From assembly GCA_045586405.1 (NCBI GenBank), contig JAZNAG010000123.1, forward strand, positions 1-64,000: DNA of 64,000 nt, read 5' to 3'. The position numbers were made by a program, and so were the translations under genes. Positions 50,437 to 59,428 of the stretch are shown piece after piece; the stretch's first letter is position 1, and each line of letters begins with the position of its first letter. The notes below the pieces were generated by a model that saw nothing but the letters and a program-made list of their open reading frames with translations, made no database searches and had not been told where the DNA came from. This DNA is from SIG607 sp045586405. GTDB lineage: Bacteria > Bacillota > Clostridia > Oscillospirales > Acutalibacteraceae.

Positions 50437-51378
50437 TTATTTTCCCTGTGCTTTTTTAAGGCGTATATCGTTGCCCAAAAAGGTTTTAATAGTATACTCT
50501 CCGATAAAACGTGAGGCAATACGCTGTGTGTAGCGGTTTTGCAGTTCTTCAATAGTAAGGTTTGTGTTTATTATTGTAGGTCTGCCGCTAAGCATTCTGG
50601 TATTTACAATATCATAGAAAAGCGACTGAACAAAATTAGTCATAAATTCGGTGCCCAGGTCATCAATAACAAGCAGGTCGGCGCTGAGCAGTATATCAAG
50701 ATTTTCACTGTTTCCGCTGTATGTAAAATGCTCCTTTTCAACCTGACTGAAAAGACTTTGAGCAGGGCCGTAAACCACATTATAACCCTTTTTGATAGCC
50801 TCTTTAATAATGGCTATGGACAGGTGGGTTTTACCCAGACCGCACTTACCCATAAATAAAAGATTTTCAGAAGCTTTTGAGAAACTCTCGGCATATTCTT
50901 TAGAAAATTTAAAGATATTCTGCATTTTTGTTCTTACTTCTTCAGGGTAATAATTTATATCAAAATTATCAAAAGAACATTTATCAATCGGCATTTTTTC
51001 AGCCATTTTTGAAATAGCAATTTCTTTTGCAAGGCTCTTTATACATTCGCAAAGACTTCCGCCAACATAACCGCTGTCTCCGCATACCTTGCAAAAACAT
51101 TCTTTATCCTTTACTCCCACTTTTTTGAGCAGCTGTTTTTTCTCATTAGACAGAGCCTCACTCTGTTTCTTGTAAGTTTCTATTTTGTCGGTATTGCCGC
51201 TAAGCGCCGCCATCATAAGCGAAGCGCCGATAGCTGATAACTGAGTATTTATTTCTTTAATACGTGGATTTTTTTCCGAGGCCTCTTGAACGGCTTTTTC
51301 ATACACATATTCAGCTTTTTTTACAGCCTGCTCTTTAATTTCAAAAGCGGCTTTTATGTTTTCACTGCCAATAGCCAT
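50437..51378 (-). CDS. DnaC/DnaI-like helicase loader ATPase
   Basis: A 313-residue AAA+ protein. A helical N-terminus is followed by a Cys cluster (CFCKVCGDSGYVGGSLCEC) near 92-111, as in DnaI, which has a zinc domain. The Walker A GKCGLGKTHLS lies near 173-183, Walker B in LLVIDDLGTE, and the arginine-finger region in QRIASRFIGEYT. It loads the replicative helicase. Its ATG overlaps the dnaD stop by one base (TAATG), implying translational coupling and supporting a DnaD-DnaI primosome pair. Confidence 0.9.
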   Translation of the reverse strand: MAIGSENIKAAFEIKEQAVKKAEYVYEKAVQEASEKNPRIKEINTQLSAIGASLMMAALSGNTDKIETYKKQSEALSNEKKQLLKKVGVKDKECFCKVCGDSGYVGGSLCECIKSLAKEIAISKMAEKMPIDKCSFDNFDINYYPEEVRTKMQNIFKFSKEYAESFSKASENLLFMGKCGLGKTHLSIAIIKEAIKKGYNVVYGPAQSLFSQVEKEHFTYSGNSENLDILLSADLLVIDDLGTEFMTNFVQSLFYDIVNTRMLSGRPTIINTNLTIEELQNRYTQRIASRFIGEYTIKTFLGNDIRLKKAQGK

Positions 51379-52280
51379 TACTTGTCCTCCTGACTCATAA
51401 TATTTTTAATAAATTCGGCATACTCGTTGTTTTCGTTTTCCGTTTTTTGTTCGGGTTTAATATCTTCAACGCTTTTAACACCGTCATTATGCCATTTTTC
51501 AAGTATCTTTTTGATATAGGGAATAGAAAACTCGCTTATGGCATCTATACAGGTTTCATAAGCTTTTTCTAAAATTTTACGGTCAAATTTCCACTCATTT
51601 ACCCAAAGAACAGCAAGTTCACTTTCTTTTTTGCTGGGTTTTCTTTTATTTATGCCAAAGCTTGAGCAAACAAGCTTCCAACACTGGTCATAAAGCAGAG
51701 CCTCAGCCATTTTTTCTTCTGCGTCGGCAATTGTTTCAACACCGTCTTCTATCCACTGTATAGCGGTAGATTCAATAAACCTTACGTTAACCTTATTTTC
51801 CTTTACGGCAAAGGTAAGCAACATAAGAATTACCGAAACATCCATTCCTTCGTCCTTGTAAAGCCAAGCCAGTAAACCTGTTTCTGACTGTCTTAGCGGT
51901 CTTGCAAAGCGCATTTGTGCTTCACGCAGTAAAAACTGCAGTTTTTCGTCCTGCGCACCCATTCGGGCAACTTCTTCTCTGGTGGGCTTTTCGCTTTGCA
52001 CTCTTGCTTTTTTGGCAGAAGTGTCGGCAACAGCTTTTTTTACTTCGCCTTTAAGTATACCTGTGTTGCGCCAGAAACCGATAGCATCTTTAACATCGTC
52101 TGTGTTCAGTGCTAAGGCGTTAGCGATGCTGTCTTCGGTAAGGTCTTCAGCGCTGTGGCGGAAGATATAAAGCAAAACCTTAAGCTGAAGAGCGCTTGCC
52201 AGTTTAATGTAATTGTCAACCGCTTCGGCGGGGAAAGCAAAGGTATTTGCATATACCTCAGGATTGATAAAAGTGTTCAT
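51378..52280 (-). CDS. DnaD-domain replication initiation protein
   Basis: 300 residues from the ATG at 52280, which has GGAG six bases upstream; the open frame extends 43 codons further but without a ribosome site. The N-terminal part holds a winged-helix region (QLKVLLYIFRHSAEDLTEDSI then ALNTDDVKDAIGFWRNTGIL). Two later DnaB_2 (DnaD C-terminal) units follow, ending in FDRKILEKAYETCIDAISEF and IPYIKKILEKWHNDGV. DnaD helps open the origin and recruits the helicase loader, encoded immediately downstream. Confidence 0.9.
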   Translation of the reverse strand: MNTFINPEVYANTFAFPAEAVDNYIKLASALQLKVLLYIFRHSAEDLTEDSIANALALNTDDVKDAIGFWRNTGILKGEVKKAVADTSAKKARVQSEKPTREEVARMGAQDEKLQFLLREAQMRFARPLRQSETGLLAWLYKDEGMDVSVILMLLTFAVKENKVNVRFIESTAIQWIEDGVETIADAEEKMAEALLYDQCWKLVCSSFGINKRKPSKKESELAVLWVNEWKFDRKILEKAYETCIDAISEFSIPYIKKILEKWHNDGVKSVEDIKPEQKTENENNEYAEFIKNIMSQEDK

Positions 52281-52409
52281 AAAACTCTCCAAAAACTCTT
52301 GCAATTTATTGTCAGTAAACTTATAATAGTATAAAAGGTAAAAAACAGTATACTTATTATAGCATACAAATTTTACTTTGACAATTATTATTTCGGAGTT
52401 GATTTTCAA

Positions 52410-53420
52410 GTGGCAATTTTAGTTACCGGCGGTGCAGGCTACATAGGCTCTCATACCTTAATAGAAATGATTAAATCGGGTTATGATGTTATTGTTATAG
52501 ATAACCTTGATAACAGTAGTGAAGAGTCTTTGAACAGGGTAGAGGCTATTGTTGGCAAACCCGTTAAGTTTTATAAAGAAGATGTAAGAAATAAAGAGGC
52601 TTTAAGAGAAATTTTCAAAACAAATAAAATTGAAGCCGTTATACATTTCGCAGGTCTTAAAGCAGTTGGCGAATCGGTTGCAAAACCCATTGAGTATTAT
52701 GATAATAACCTTATCAGCACCCTTGTGCTTTTAGAGGTAATGCGTGAAGAAAATGTTAAGAAAATAGTATTTTCTTCCTCAGCTACCGTTTACGGTGTTG
52801 CAAAAGAAATGCCGCTCAAAGAGGATATGCCTCTGGGCGCAATTAACCCCTATGGCAGAACAAAGCTGTTTATAGAAGAAATGCTACGCGACCTTTATGT
52901 TTCTGATAACAGCTGGTCAATAGCGCTGCTTCGTTACTTTAACCCCATCGGTGCTCACGAAAGCGGTACCATTGGTGAAGATCCCAAGGGTATCCCCAAT
53001 AACCTTATGCCTTATATTTCTCAGGTTGCTGTTGGCAGACTCGAAAAGCTTAACGTTTTTGGTGACGATTATAATACCGTTGACGGTACGGGTGTCAGAG
53101 ACTATATTCACGTTGTTGACCTTGCAAAAGGCCATGTTGCCGCAGTAAATTGGGCTATTGCCAATATAGGCTGTGAAGCCTTTAACCTTGGTACAGGCAA
53201 CGGCACTTCGGTGCTTCAGCTTAAAGATGCTTTCGGTAAAGCGGCAGAAATGGAAATTCCCTTTGTTATTGCTCCCCGCCGTCCCGGAGATCCTGACGAA
53301 GTTTATGCCGATGCAACAAAGGCAAAAGAAGTTCTTTCCTGGCAGGCTGAGTACGATATTGAAAGAATGTGCGTAGATACTTGGCGTTGGCAGAAGAATA
53401 ATCCCAACGGATATAAATAA
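52410..53420 (+). CDS. galE: UDP-glucose 4-epimerase
   Basis: A 336-residue SDR interconverting UDP-glucose and UDP-galactose. The NAD motif GGAGYIGSHT is at 7-16, the catalytic Ser/Tyr region in SSSATVYG and NPYGRTKLFIE, and the substrate-binding part in RYFNPIGAHESG. The length is standard. The GTG start follows CGGAG. It is divergent from dnaD. Likely supplies galactose residues for envelope glycans. Confidence 0.95.
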   Translation: MAILVTGGAGYIGSHTLIEMIKSGYDVIVIDNLDNSSEESLNRVEAIVGKPVKFYKEDVRNKEALREIFKTNKIEAVIHFAGLKAVGESVAKPIEYYDNNLISTLVLLEVMREENVKKIVFSSSATVYGVAKEMPLKEDMPLGAINPYGRTKLFIEEMLRDLYVSDNSWSIALLRYFNPIGAHESGTIGEDPKGIPNNLMPYISQVAVGRLEKLNVFGDDYNTVDGTGVRDYIHVVDLAKGHVAAVNWAIANIGCEAFNLGTGNGTSVLQLKDAFGKAAEMEIPFVIAPRRPGDPDEVYADATKAKEVLSWQAEYDIERMCVDTWRWQKNNPNGYK

Positions 53421-53427
53421 TAAGAAA

Positions 53428-53455
53428 AATTCCCGTGTCGAAAGACACGGGAAAA
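53428..53455 (-). terminator. Hairpin between galE and tRNA-Arg(CCT)
   Basis: TTCCCGTGTC and GACACGGGAA with a GAAA loop. The T run is on the minus strand; on the plus strand A residues follow, so termination after galE may be weak or the hairpin may be bidirectional. Confidence 0.6.
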
Positions 53456-53459
53456 ATAT

Positions 53460-53534
53460 GCCCACATAGTTCAATGGATAGAATAAGATCCTCCTAAGAT
53501 TTAGATGTAGGTTCGATTCCTACTGTGGGTGCCA
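53460..53534 (+). tRNA. tRNA-Arg (anticodon CCT)
   Basis: A 75-base cloverleaf with encoded CCA. Acceptor GCCCACA/TGTGGGT; anticodon stem AGATC/GATTT (with a G-T pair) around CTCCTAA, giving CCT (reads AGG); T stem GTAGG/CCTAC with loop TTCGATT. A D arm with GTTC/GAAT is weak but acceptable. Confidence 0.92.
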
Positions 53535-53535
53535 A

Positions 53536-53564
53536 AAACACTTCCCGAAATGGAAGTGTTTTTT
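53536..53564 (+). terminator. Terminator after tRNA-Arg(CCT)
   Basis: AACACTTCC and GGAAGTGTT followed by TTTT. Confidence 0.85.
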
Positions 53565-53573
53565 AGTAATATA

Positions 53574-53606
53574 TTGACAAAATACATACTTCGTGTTACG
53601 ATGTAT
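53574..53606 (+). promoter_or_regulatory. Promoter and probable PadR operator
   Basis: TTGACA (53574-53579) and TACGAT (53597-53602), 17 bases apart. ATACAT (53582-53587) and ATGTAT (53601-53606) form an inverted repeat that covers the spacer and -10. PadR regulators commonly bind ATGT-N-ACAT-like palindromes in their own promoters. Confidence 0.65.
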
Positions 53607-53626
53607 TATGTAAGAGGAGGTATGGT

Positions 53627-53947
53627 ATGGATATTCAGTTAAAGCGGGGACTTTTAGATGTATGTGTATTAGCGGCTATCAGAAGTGAAGATTCATACGG
53701 CTATAAAATTATTAAAGATATGAAGCCTTATATAGAACTTTCAGAATCTACCTTATATACAATTTTAAAACGACTTGAAGCGGGGAATATGCTGACCGTT
53801 TATACCGCCGAGCACGGTGGCAGACTTAGAAAATATTACCGTATTACTCGTGACGGACTAAAGCGTATTGAAGATTTTAAGAATGAATGGAAAGAGATTT
53901 TGTATATTTATAAGTTTGTGACTAAGGGGGTAGAGTGCGATGAATAA
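53627..53947 (+). CDS. PadR-family transcriptional regulator
   Basis: A 106-residue winged-helix repressor, MDIQLKRGLLDVCVLAAIRS then YGYKIIKDM, SESTLYTILKRLEAGNML and GGRLRKYYRITRDG. This is the short PadR-s2 type without a long C-terminal domain. It starts a three-gene operon with a HAAS-domain membrane protein and a DUF4097 protein, a widespread clostridial module thought to sense envelope stress. It overlaps the next gene by eight bases. Confidence 0.93.
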   Translation: MDIQLKRGLLDVCVLAAIRSEDSYGYKIIKDMKPYIELSESTLYTILKRLEAGNMLTVYTAEHGGRLRKYYRITRDGLKRIEDFKNEWKEILYIYKFVTKGVECDE

Positions 53948-54542
53948 AAGTGAATTTTTAGTTAAACTTGGTAATGGATTATCTGGACTTCCCAAAAAGG
54001 ATATTGAGGAACGCTTAAATTTCTATAATGAAATGATAGAAGACAGAATAGAAGAGGGACTTTCCGAAGAAGAGGCGGTTGCCGCTATAGGCTCTGCCGA
54101 TGAAATTGCTTCACAGATAATAGCGGATACTCCCTTTGTAAAAATTGCAAAAGAAAGAATAAAACCTAAAAGACGACTGACGGTTTTGGAAATTATATTT
54201 TTGGTGTTAGGATCACCTATATGGCTTTCTCTGCTTATTGCACTTTTTGCCGTAGTTTTCTCTCTTTATGTTTCTTTGTGGGCGGTTATTATCAGCCTTT
54301 GGGCTGTTTTTGGCTCACTTATCGCCTCTGCAGTGGGCGTTGTTTTGGCAGGTATTATTTTGGCCATAAACGGTAAGGCTTTCTCCGGCGTAGCCTTGAT
54401 TAGTGCAGGTCTTGTCATCGGCGGTCTTTCTATATTTGCATTTTACGGTTGTGAATTTGCTACAAAAGGAATTGTAATTTTCACAAAGAAAACAGCGGTG
54501 CTTATTAAAAACCGCTTTGTGAAAAAGGAGGAAGCGCAATGA
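53940..54542 (+). CDS. HAAS/DUF1700 membrane protein
   Basis: A 200-residue protein. The N-terminal HAAS-type helical domain (KSEFLVKLGNGLSGLPKKDI then LNFYNEMIEDRIEEGLSEEE) precedes several hydrophobic helices from about 80 to 180 (EIIFLVLGSPIWLSLLIALF, VVFSLYVSLWAVIISLWAVF and others). It is thought to transmit or control a PadR-linked response. It overlaps both neighbours (eight bases with padR, four with the DUF4097 gene), indicating translational coupling. Confidence 0.88.
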   Translation: MNKSEFLVKLGNGLSGLPKKDIEERLNFYNEMIEDRIEEGLSEEEAVAAIGSADEIASQIIADTPFVKIAKERIKPKRRLTVLEIIFLVLGSPIWLSLLIALFAVVFSLYVSLWAVIISLWAVFGSLIASAVGVVLAGIILAINGKAFSGVALISAGLVIGGLSIFAFYGCEFATKGIVIFTKKTAVLIKNRFVKKEEAQ

Positions 54543-55318
54543 AAAAAACGGTAAAAATATGGCTTATTACAGCGGCCTCTCTTGTACTGATAGGAAGTAT
54601 TGCTTTTGCAGGTGTAATGACAAAGCTCGAATGGGATTTTATTAAACTTTCGACAATTGAATATGAAACAAATATCCACGAAATAAGCGAAGAATTCAGC
54701 AAGGTCAAAATAAAAACAGATACAGCAGATTTTGTTTTTAAACTGTCTGATGACGGAAAAAGTAAGGTTATTTGTGAAGAAACGGCAGTTACAAAGCACG
54801 CCGTAACGGTAGAAGACGGCACTCTTAGTATCGAAATGACCGACAAAAGAACTATTAAGGACCATATCGGAATAAATTTCGGCACACAAAAAATAACTGT
54901 TTATCTGCCGAAAAATGAGTATACAGCACTAATAGTTGATGAAAGCACGGGCGATATAAATATCCCTAAAGATTTTAATTTCATAAGTGCAGATATTAAG
55001 CTTAGCACCGGCGATGTTGAGTTTTATGCATCAGTTTTAGAAACACTTAAGATAAAAACAAGTACAGGTGATATTCATATAGAAGATATTGTTGCCTCAA
55101 ACCTTGAACTTTCGGTTTCTACAGGTAAGGTGTACCTTAAAAATATTGAGTGTAAAAATCTTACATCAGACGGCGATACGGGAGATATATTGTTAAAAAA
55201 TATAAATGCTAAAGAAAAGGTTATAATCAGAAGAAGCACAGGTAATATAAAATTCGACGGCTATACCGCCAATGAAATTTTTGCCGAAACCGACACGGGC
55301 AATGTAGAAGGTTTATAA
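54539..55318 (+). CDS. DUF4097-family beta-strand repeat protein
   Basis: A 259-residue protein with an N-terminal membrane anchor (IWLITAASLVLIGSIAFAGV) and an extracytoplasmic parallel beta-helix-like domain with repeated DxSTGDI units (DESTGDINIPKDF, KLSTGDVEFY, KTSTGDIHI, STGKVYL, DTGDILLKNI, STGNIKFDG, DTGNV). DUF4097/adhesin-like domains of this kind occur in membrane-stress operons. It is last in the padR operon; function unknown. Confidence 0.9.
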   Translation: MKKTVKIWLITAASLVLIGSIAFAGVMTKLEWDFIKLSTIEYETNIHEISEEFSKVKIKTDTADFVFKLSDDGKSKVICEETAVTKHAVTVEDGTLSIEMTDKRTIKDHIGINFGTQKITVYLPKNEYTALIVDESTGDINIPKDFNFISADIKLSTGDVEFYASVLETLKIKTSTGDIHIEDIVASNLELSVSTGKVYLKNIECKNLTSDGDTGDILLKNINAKEKVIIRRSTGNIKFDGYTANEIFAETDTGNVEGL

Positions 55319-55320
55319 TA

Positions 55321-55352
55321 AAAAATGCAAGTCGTACGACTTGCATTTTTTT
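55321..55352. terminator. Terminator between the DUF4097 gene and the hydrolase gene
   Basis: ATGCAAGTCG and CGACTTGCAT with a two-base loop, and T runs on both strands' 3' sides. Confidence 0.88.
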
Positions 55353-56319
55353 AATCGTTTTCTTTAAAAAACTCAAGGGTTGCTTTTTCGTAGCCCTCTT
55401 TATCAATAAAATAACTCATGCCGTGGGCGGCGCCGGGGACAATAAATAACTTTTTGGGAGCGGCGCAAGCCTTATAGTTTTCAAAGGTCATTTCAATAGG
55501 CACGAATTTATCATCGGTGCCGTGGGCAAAAAGCACGGGGACTGTGCAGTTACTCAGCGCCTCGGTGCAGGAATATTCGTCGCTTTTAGTCTGAATTTTT
55601 TTCCTGCACATATCGTTTACTACGGCGCTATAAAGCCCGTAGGGTATTTTTAGATTATTTTCGGCAACATGCTTCCATATAGCGTAGGGTGAGGTAAAAC
55701 CGCAGTCGGCAATAATTCCTTTAACGCAGGTGGGTAGCTCAAAGCCTGAGGTCATAAGCACCGTTGTGGCGCCCATTGATACACCGCAAAGGTAAACGGG
55801 AAGTTTTCCGCCTGTCTTTTCATTTACCCATTTAACCCACTCAAAACAGTCAAAGCGTTCAAGCAGACCAAAGCCCATATATTCGCCCTCGCTGTTGCCC
55901 TGAGCGCGTTGCTCGGCGTAAATAACAGCGCAGTCATTTTGATGCCAGAAGGGAGAAATTATGCCAAAATCCTGAGACCAACCTGAGCGCCAACCGTGCA
56001 TAGCCACAATAACTCTTTTGGGCTTTTTAGGGCAGTACCAATGACCGACAAGCTTTATACCGTCGTGACTTTCTATTTCTATTGTTTCAAGGGGTACTTT
56101 TTCAAGCTCACCTGCGGCGGTCATCATACTTTCAAGTAGTTTTGTGTAATCGTCTGAGCCCGTAAGTCTCTCTTTGCTTTTGCCCTTTGCTTTGGGCTGA
56201 CTACGGTCAAGGGCTAACTTTAAAAGGTAATTTGCCGTTGCAAGATAAGCCGCCGCCGCGCTGCCTATTATGGCGGTAATGCCTGCGGCTACAAGCATTT
56301 TCTTTTTGCTTTTTTTCAT
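55351..56319 (-). CDS. Membrane-anchored alpha/beta hydrolase
   Basis: A 322-residue protein. Basic residues and a hydrophobic helix (MLVAAGITAIIGSAAAAYLA) suggest an N-terminal anchor. The hydrolase core has VIVAMHGWRSGWSQDFG, the nucleophile elbow CGVSMGATTVL (GxSxG), Asp in FAHGTDDKFVP and His in PGAAHGMSYF. Similar to BAAT/serine esterases of Firmicutes, with an uncertain lipid or ester substrate. It ends four bases before the LOG-family gene's stop... that gene lies upstream, and both are on the minus strand in one unit. Confidence 0.87.
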   Translation of the reverse strand: MKKSKKKMLVAAGITAIIGSAAAAYLATANYLLKLALDRSQPKAKGKSKERLTGSDDYTKLLESMMTAAGELEKVPLETIEIESHDGIKLVGHWYCPKKPKRVIVAMHGWRSGWSQDFGIISPFWHQNDCAVIYAEQRAQGNSEGEYMGFGLLERFDCFEWVKWVNEKTGGKLPVYLCGVSMGATTVLMTSGFELPTCVKGIIADCGFTSPYAIWKHVAENNLKIPYGLYSAVVNDMCRKKIQTKSDEYSCTEALSNCTVPVLFAHGTDDKFVPIEMTFENYKACAAPKKLFIVPGAAHGMSYFIDKEGYEKATLEFFKEND

Positions 56320-56323
56320 TTTA

Positions 56324-56902
56324 TCAGCCTTCTTTTAATTCTTTAACGGTCCTTTGCTTTTGCTCTCCTGTAAGATAATCGAAAATTTTATCTAAGTTAT
56401 CAGACATATAGAAAAGTTCTAAACAGTCTTCCTTTATAAATTTTTTATTTACAGCCTGTTTCATAGTTTCATAAAGCTCGTCATAATAACCGAACTGATT
56501 ATAAACGGCAATAGGCTTATTGTGACGGCAAAGCTGTTTTAGGGTAAGAATTTCAAAAAATTCTTCATAGGTACCGATACCACCGGGTACTACTATAAAG
56601 CCGTCAGAATTATCTTCCATAATCTGTTTTCTTTCTCTCATAGTTTCGGGCATAACAAGCTTATTGCAAAAATCGCATATAGCTTCAATGCTTTCGTTGT
56701 CGAAAAAAGAGGGGATAACGCCCAGTATATAACCGCCTGACGCCTTAACACCTCTTGCGGCGGCGCCCATAAGTCCGTTGCCACCGCCGCCGAAAACAAG
56801 GCTGTGGCCGTTCTCGGCAAGCGTTTTGCCCATTTCTTCCGTAAGACTTATAAATTTCTCGTCAATAGACGGAGAAGCCGCCCCATAAACACAAATTCTC
56901 AA
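56324..56902 (-). CDS. LOG-family (TIGR00730) nucleotide phosphoribohydrolase
   Basis: A 192-residue Rossmann-fold enzyme. The hallmark PGGIGTYEEFFE is present (about 107-118), with GGGGNGLMGAAARG near 38. LOG proteins release ribose-phosphate from nucleoside monophosphates (cytokinin-type or other purine nucleotides); in bacteria the physiological substrate is often unknown. It is followed after four bases by the hydrolase gene and preceded by the AraC regulator gene on the same strand. Confidence 0.92.
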   Translation of the reverse strand: MRICVYGAASPSIDEKFISLTEEMGKTLAENGHSLVFGGGGNGLMGAAARGVKASGGYILGVIPSFFDNESIEAICDFCNKLVMPETMRERKQIMEDNSDGFIVVPGGIGTYEEFFEILTLKQLCRHNKPIAVYNQFGYYDELYETMKQAVNKKFIKEDCLELFYMSDNLDKIFDYLTGEQKQRTVKELKEG

Positions 56903-56921
56903 AATATCATACCTTTCTTAA

Positions 56922-57704
56922 TTAAATCTTGGGTTTATCCAGTTTTGGCGATATGCCAAAGTGTTTTTTGTAAGAACGGAAAAAGGTTGCATAATCTTTA
57001 AAACCTGCAGAAATACAAGCCTGAGTAGGCTTTTCACCCGCACTTATTTTTTCTCTGGCCTTAAACAGTCTTTTAATGGTAACATATTCCCAAAGGGTTG
57101 TTCCGGTGCTTTCTTTAAAAAGACGGTTCAGGTGATTCTGACTTATATAAAAATGCTCTGCAACGGTTGATAAGGAAATATTCTCTTCTATATGATTGTT
57201 TATATAGTTTATTATATGCGTTGCTTTATCAATAATAGGTGTTTCAGTGTCAAAATTCAGCGTAAAAGCTTCTCTCAGCTCGTCAAGGAAGGGAAGCAGA
57301 TAGCAAAGCTTTTGTTTATTGTTTTGGGCTTTGCACATCTTTTTAAGATAATAAAGCATGTGATTATACTGAATACTTGTGGTACGGTAGAGATTTTTTT
57401 CACCTGCATTACGATTATTAAAAGCATCCAGCAAACCGTTTTCCGCAAGTTCTTCAGGCAAGTCAAAATTAACTATTATTCTTTCATAGGTAGCGTTTGA
57501 TTTTAAAATAAGATAATGGAACTCATTTTTTCTCATTATCATAATATCACCGGGGGATAAATGGTATTTGTTACCCTCTACCGAATATTCTGCATTTCCC
57601 GATATGAAGTAAAAAATTTCATAGTTGTTATGGTTGTGTATGTTAAAGGAATCTTGTTGTGGATTTTCGCAAATATGCCACCCTGAAGAGATAAAAAAGT
57701 TCAA
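56922..57704 (-). CDS. AraC-family transcriptional regulator
   Basis: About 260 residues from the TTG at 57704, which has AAGGAG at proper distance; the GTG at 57713 overlaps that site. The N-terminal cupin-like sensor region (HNHNNYEIFYFISGNAEYSV then GDIMIMRKNEFHYLI) and two C-terminal helix-turn-helix motifs (LSTVAEHFYISQNHLNRLFK and QACISAGFKDYATFFRSYKK) are clear. It is divergent from the sugar isomerase/oxidoreductase operon, the usual setting for a regulator of that operon. Confidence 0.92.
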   Translation of the reverse strand: MNFFISSGWHICENPQQDSFNIHNHNNYEIFYFISGNAEYSVEGNKYHLSPGDIMIMRKNEFHYLILKSNATYERIIVNFDLPEELAENGLLDAFNNRNAGEKNLYRTTSIQYNHMLYYLKKMCKAQNNKQKLCYLLPFLDELREAFTLNFDTETPIIDKATHIINYINNHIEENISLSTVAEHFYISQNHLNRLFKESTGTTLWEYVTIKRLFKAREKISAGEKPTQACISAGFKDYATFFRSYKKHFGISPKLDKPKI

Positions 57705-57776
57705 AAAAATCACTCCTTAAGCTAATTATATATCAAAATGTTCATATTTGCAATATTTTTTTGCTTATTTTTGTAA

Positions 57777-57805
57777 TTGATACAAAAATAAATAAGCTGT
57801 ATAAT
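57777..57805 (+). promoter_or_regulatory. Promoter of the sugar isomerase/oxidoreductase operon
   Basis: TTGATA (57777-57782) and TATAAT (57800-57805) with 17-base spacing. Confidence 0.75.
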
Positions 57806-57836
57806 TAAAATAGAAACTTTTACAGGAGGTTTTTTT

Positions 57837-58667
57837 ATGAAAATATATGCTTTTGCCGATGAAGCAAGTAAATACATTGATAAGCAGATTGTCGCTATGC
57901 AGCGAAACGGTCTTGACGGAATAGAAATCAGAAATGTTGACGGTACGAATGTTTCGGATATTACTGCTGATAAGGCTAAAGAGGTTAAATCAAAATTTGA
58001 CGCAGCAGGGCTCAAAGTATGGAGCATTGGCTCACCTATCGGAAAAATTGTTGTAACAGATAATTTTGAAGAACACCTTGATAAGCTTCGTCATACCTGT
58101 GAAATAGCAAATATTATGGACTCTAAAAATATCCGTATGTTTTCTTTCTTTATTCCCAAAAATACCGATGCCGATACTTACAAAAATGAAGTAATTGAAA
58201 AGCTGGGCAGAATGCTTGAAGTTTCAAAGCAGTACGGTGTAAACCTTTGTCACGAAAATGAAAAGGGTATATACGGCGATATTGCACGTCGCTGTCTTGA
58301 TATACATAAAGCTTTGCCTGAAATGAAATGTGTTTTCGATCCCGCAAACTTTGTTCAGTGCGGTCAGGATACAAAGGAAGCTTACGATATGTTAGGCGAT
58401 TATGTTTATTATATGCATATAAAGGATGCTCTTGCAGACGGTAATGTTGTTCCTGCAGGTCACGGAGTAGGAAATCTTCCTGAACTTCTCAAACGCTTTA
58501 AAGGAACTGCTACCGATGCTGTAACAATTGAGCCTCACCTTAAGGTATTTGACGGTCTGTCAAACCTTGAACAAAAGGGTGAAGAAATCAAAGTTGGGAT
58601 AAAGGCTTATGCAAGTAGTGATGAAGCATTTGATGCCGCTTGTTCCGCATTAAAGGGGATATTGTAA
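57837..58667 (+). CDS. Sugar phosphate isomerase/epimerase (xylose-isomerase-like barrel), first copy
   Basis: A 276-residue AP-endonuclease-2-type TIM barrel (PF01261). MKIYAFADEASKYIDKQIVA, GIEIRNVDG, LCHENEKGIYGD (Glu metal ligand), FDPANFVQCGQD and YMHIKDALADG match sugar epimerases such as hydroxypyruvate isomerase or IolE/IolH relatives. AGGAGG lies before the ATG. First gene of a three-gene operon; its stop overlaps the next start (TAATG). The substrate is probably a keto-sugar or inositol-type intermediate. Confidence 0.87.
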   Translation: MKIYAFADEASKYIDKQIVAMQRNGLDGIEIRNVDGTNVSDITADKAKEVKSKFDAAGLKVWSIGSPIGKIVVTDNFEEHLDKLRHTCEIANIMDSKNIRMFSFFIPKNTDADTYKNEVIEKLGRMLEVSKQYGVNLCHENEKGIYGDIARRCLDIHKALPEMKCVFDPANFVQCGQDTKEAYDMLGDYVYYMHIKDALADGNVVPAGHGVGNLPELLKRFKGTATDAVTIEPHLKVFDGLSNLEQKGEEIKVGIKAYASSDEAFDAACSALKGIL

Positions 58668-59416
58668 TGAGAATCGGAGCACAGTTTTATACACTAAGAG
58701 AATTTTGCAAAACTACAGAAGAACTTGCAGAATCACTTAAAAAGGTAGCCGATATCGGCTATGAGTATGTTCAGATTTCAGGAACCTGTGGGTATGACGC
58801 ACAGTGGCTTAATGAACAGCTTAAAAAGAACGGTCTTTCCTGCGTTCTTACCCATACTGCACCGGCAAGAATTACCGATGATACCGTTGCCGTAGCCAAA
58901 GAGCATGATGTTTTGGGTTGCAAGTATGTAGGACTCGGTCATTATAAAGTTAATTTTGCCGAAGGCGAAACTCCTGCCGATTTTATGAAAAAATATAAAA
59001 ACGCCGCTCAGGTGCTTAAAGAAAACGGCAAGTACTTTATGTATCATAACCACGCTCACGAGTTTATGAAGGTGGACGGAAAAACTATTTTACAGCATTT
59101 TGCCGAGGGTATGGATAAAGATATTATGGGATTCACCCTTGATACCTACTGGATTCAAAAAGCGGGTGCCGATCCTGCTTTATGGATAGAAAAACTTTCA
59201 GGCAGAGTTCCCTGTATTCACCTAAAGGATCAGGACTATGAGGGAAAAATGGCTGTTGTTGGTGAAGGCAACATAAACTTTGACAGAGTTTTTACCGCTG
59301 CTCAAAAAGCAGGAACAGACTTTATGCTTGTTGAACAGGACGAATGTTATGGAGAGAACCCCTTTGAGTGTCTTAAAAGAAGTTATAATAACCTTAAAAC
59401 TATGGGTTTTAAATAA
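58667..59416 (+). CDS. Sugar phosphate isomerase/epimerase, second copy
   Basis: 249 residues, starting MRIGAQFYTLREFCKTTEEL at the ATG that overlaps the previous stop. The barrel motifs YEYVQISG, FMYHNHAHEFMK, LDTYWIQKAGADP, IHLKDQDY and LVEQDEC (Glu) are typical of this family, and the sequence differs clearly from its neighbour, so the two are paralogues rather than a fresh duplication. Probably acts next to the Gfo/Idh/MocA dehydrogenase in oxidising and epimerising a sugar. Confidence 0.87.
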   Translation: MRIGAQFYTLREFCKTTEELAESLKKVADIGYEYVQISGTCGYDAQWLNEQLKKNGLSCVLTHTAPARITDDTVAVAKEHDVLGCKYVGLGHYKVNFAEGETPADFMKKYKNAAQVLKENGKYFMYHNHAHEFMKVDGKTILQHFAEGMDKDIMGFTLDTYWIQKAGADPALWIEKLSGRVPCIHLKDQDYEGKMAVVGEGNINFDRVFTAAQKAGTDFMLVEQDECYGENPFECLKRSYNNLKTMGFK

Positions 59417-59428
59417 GGAGTGTTAATT

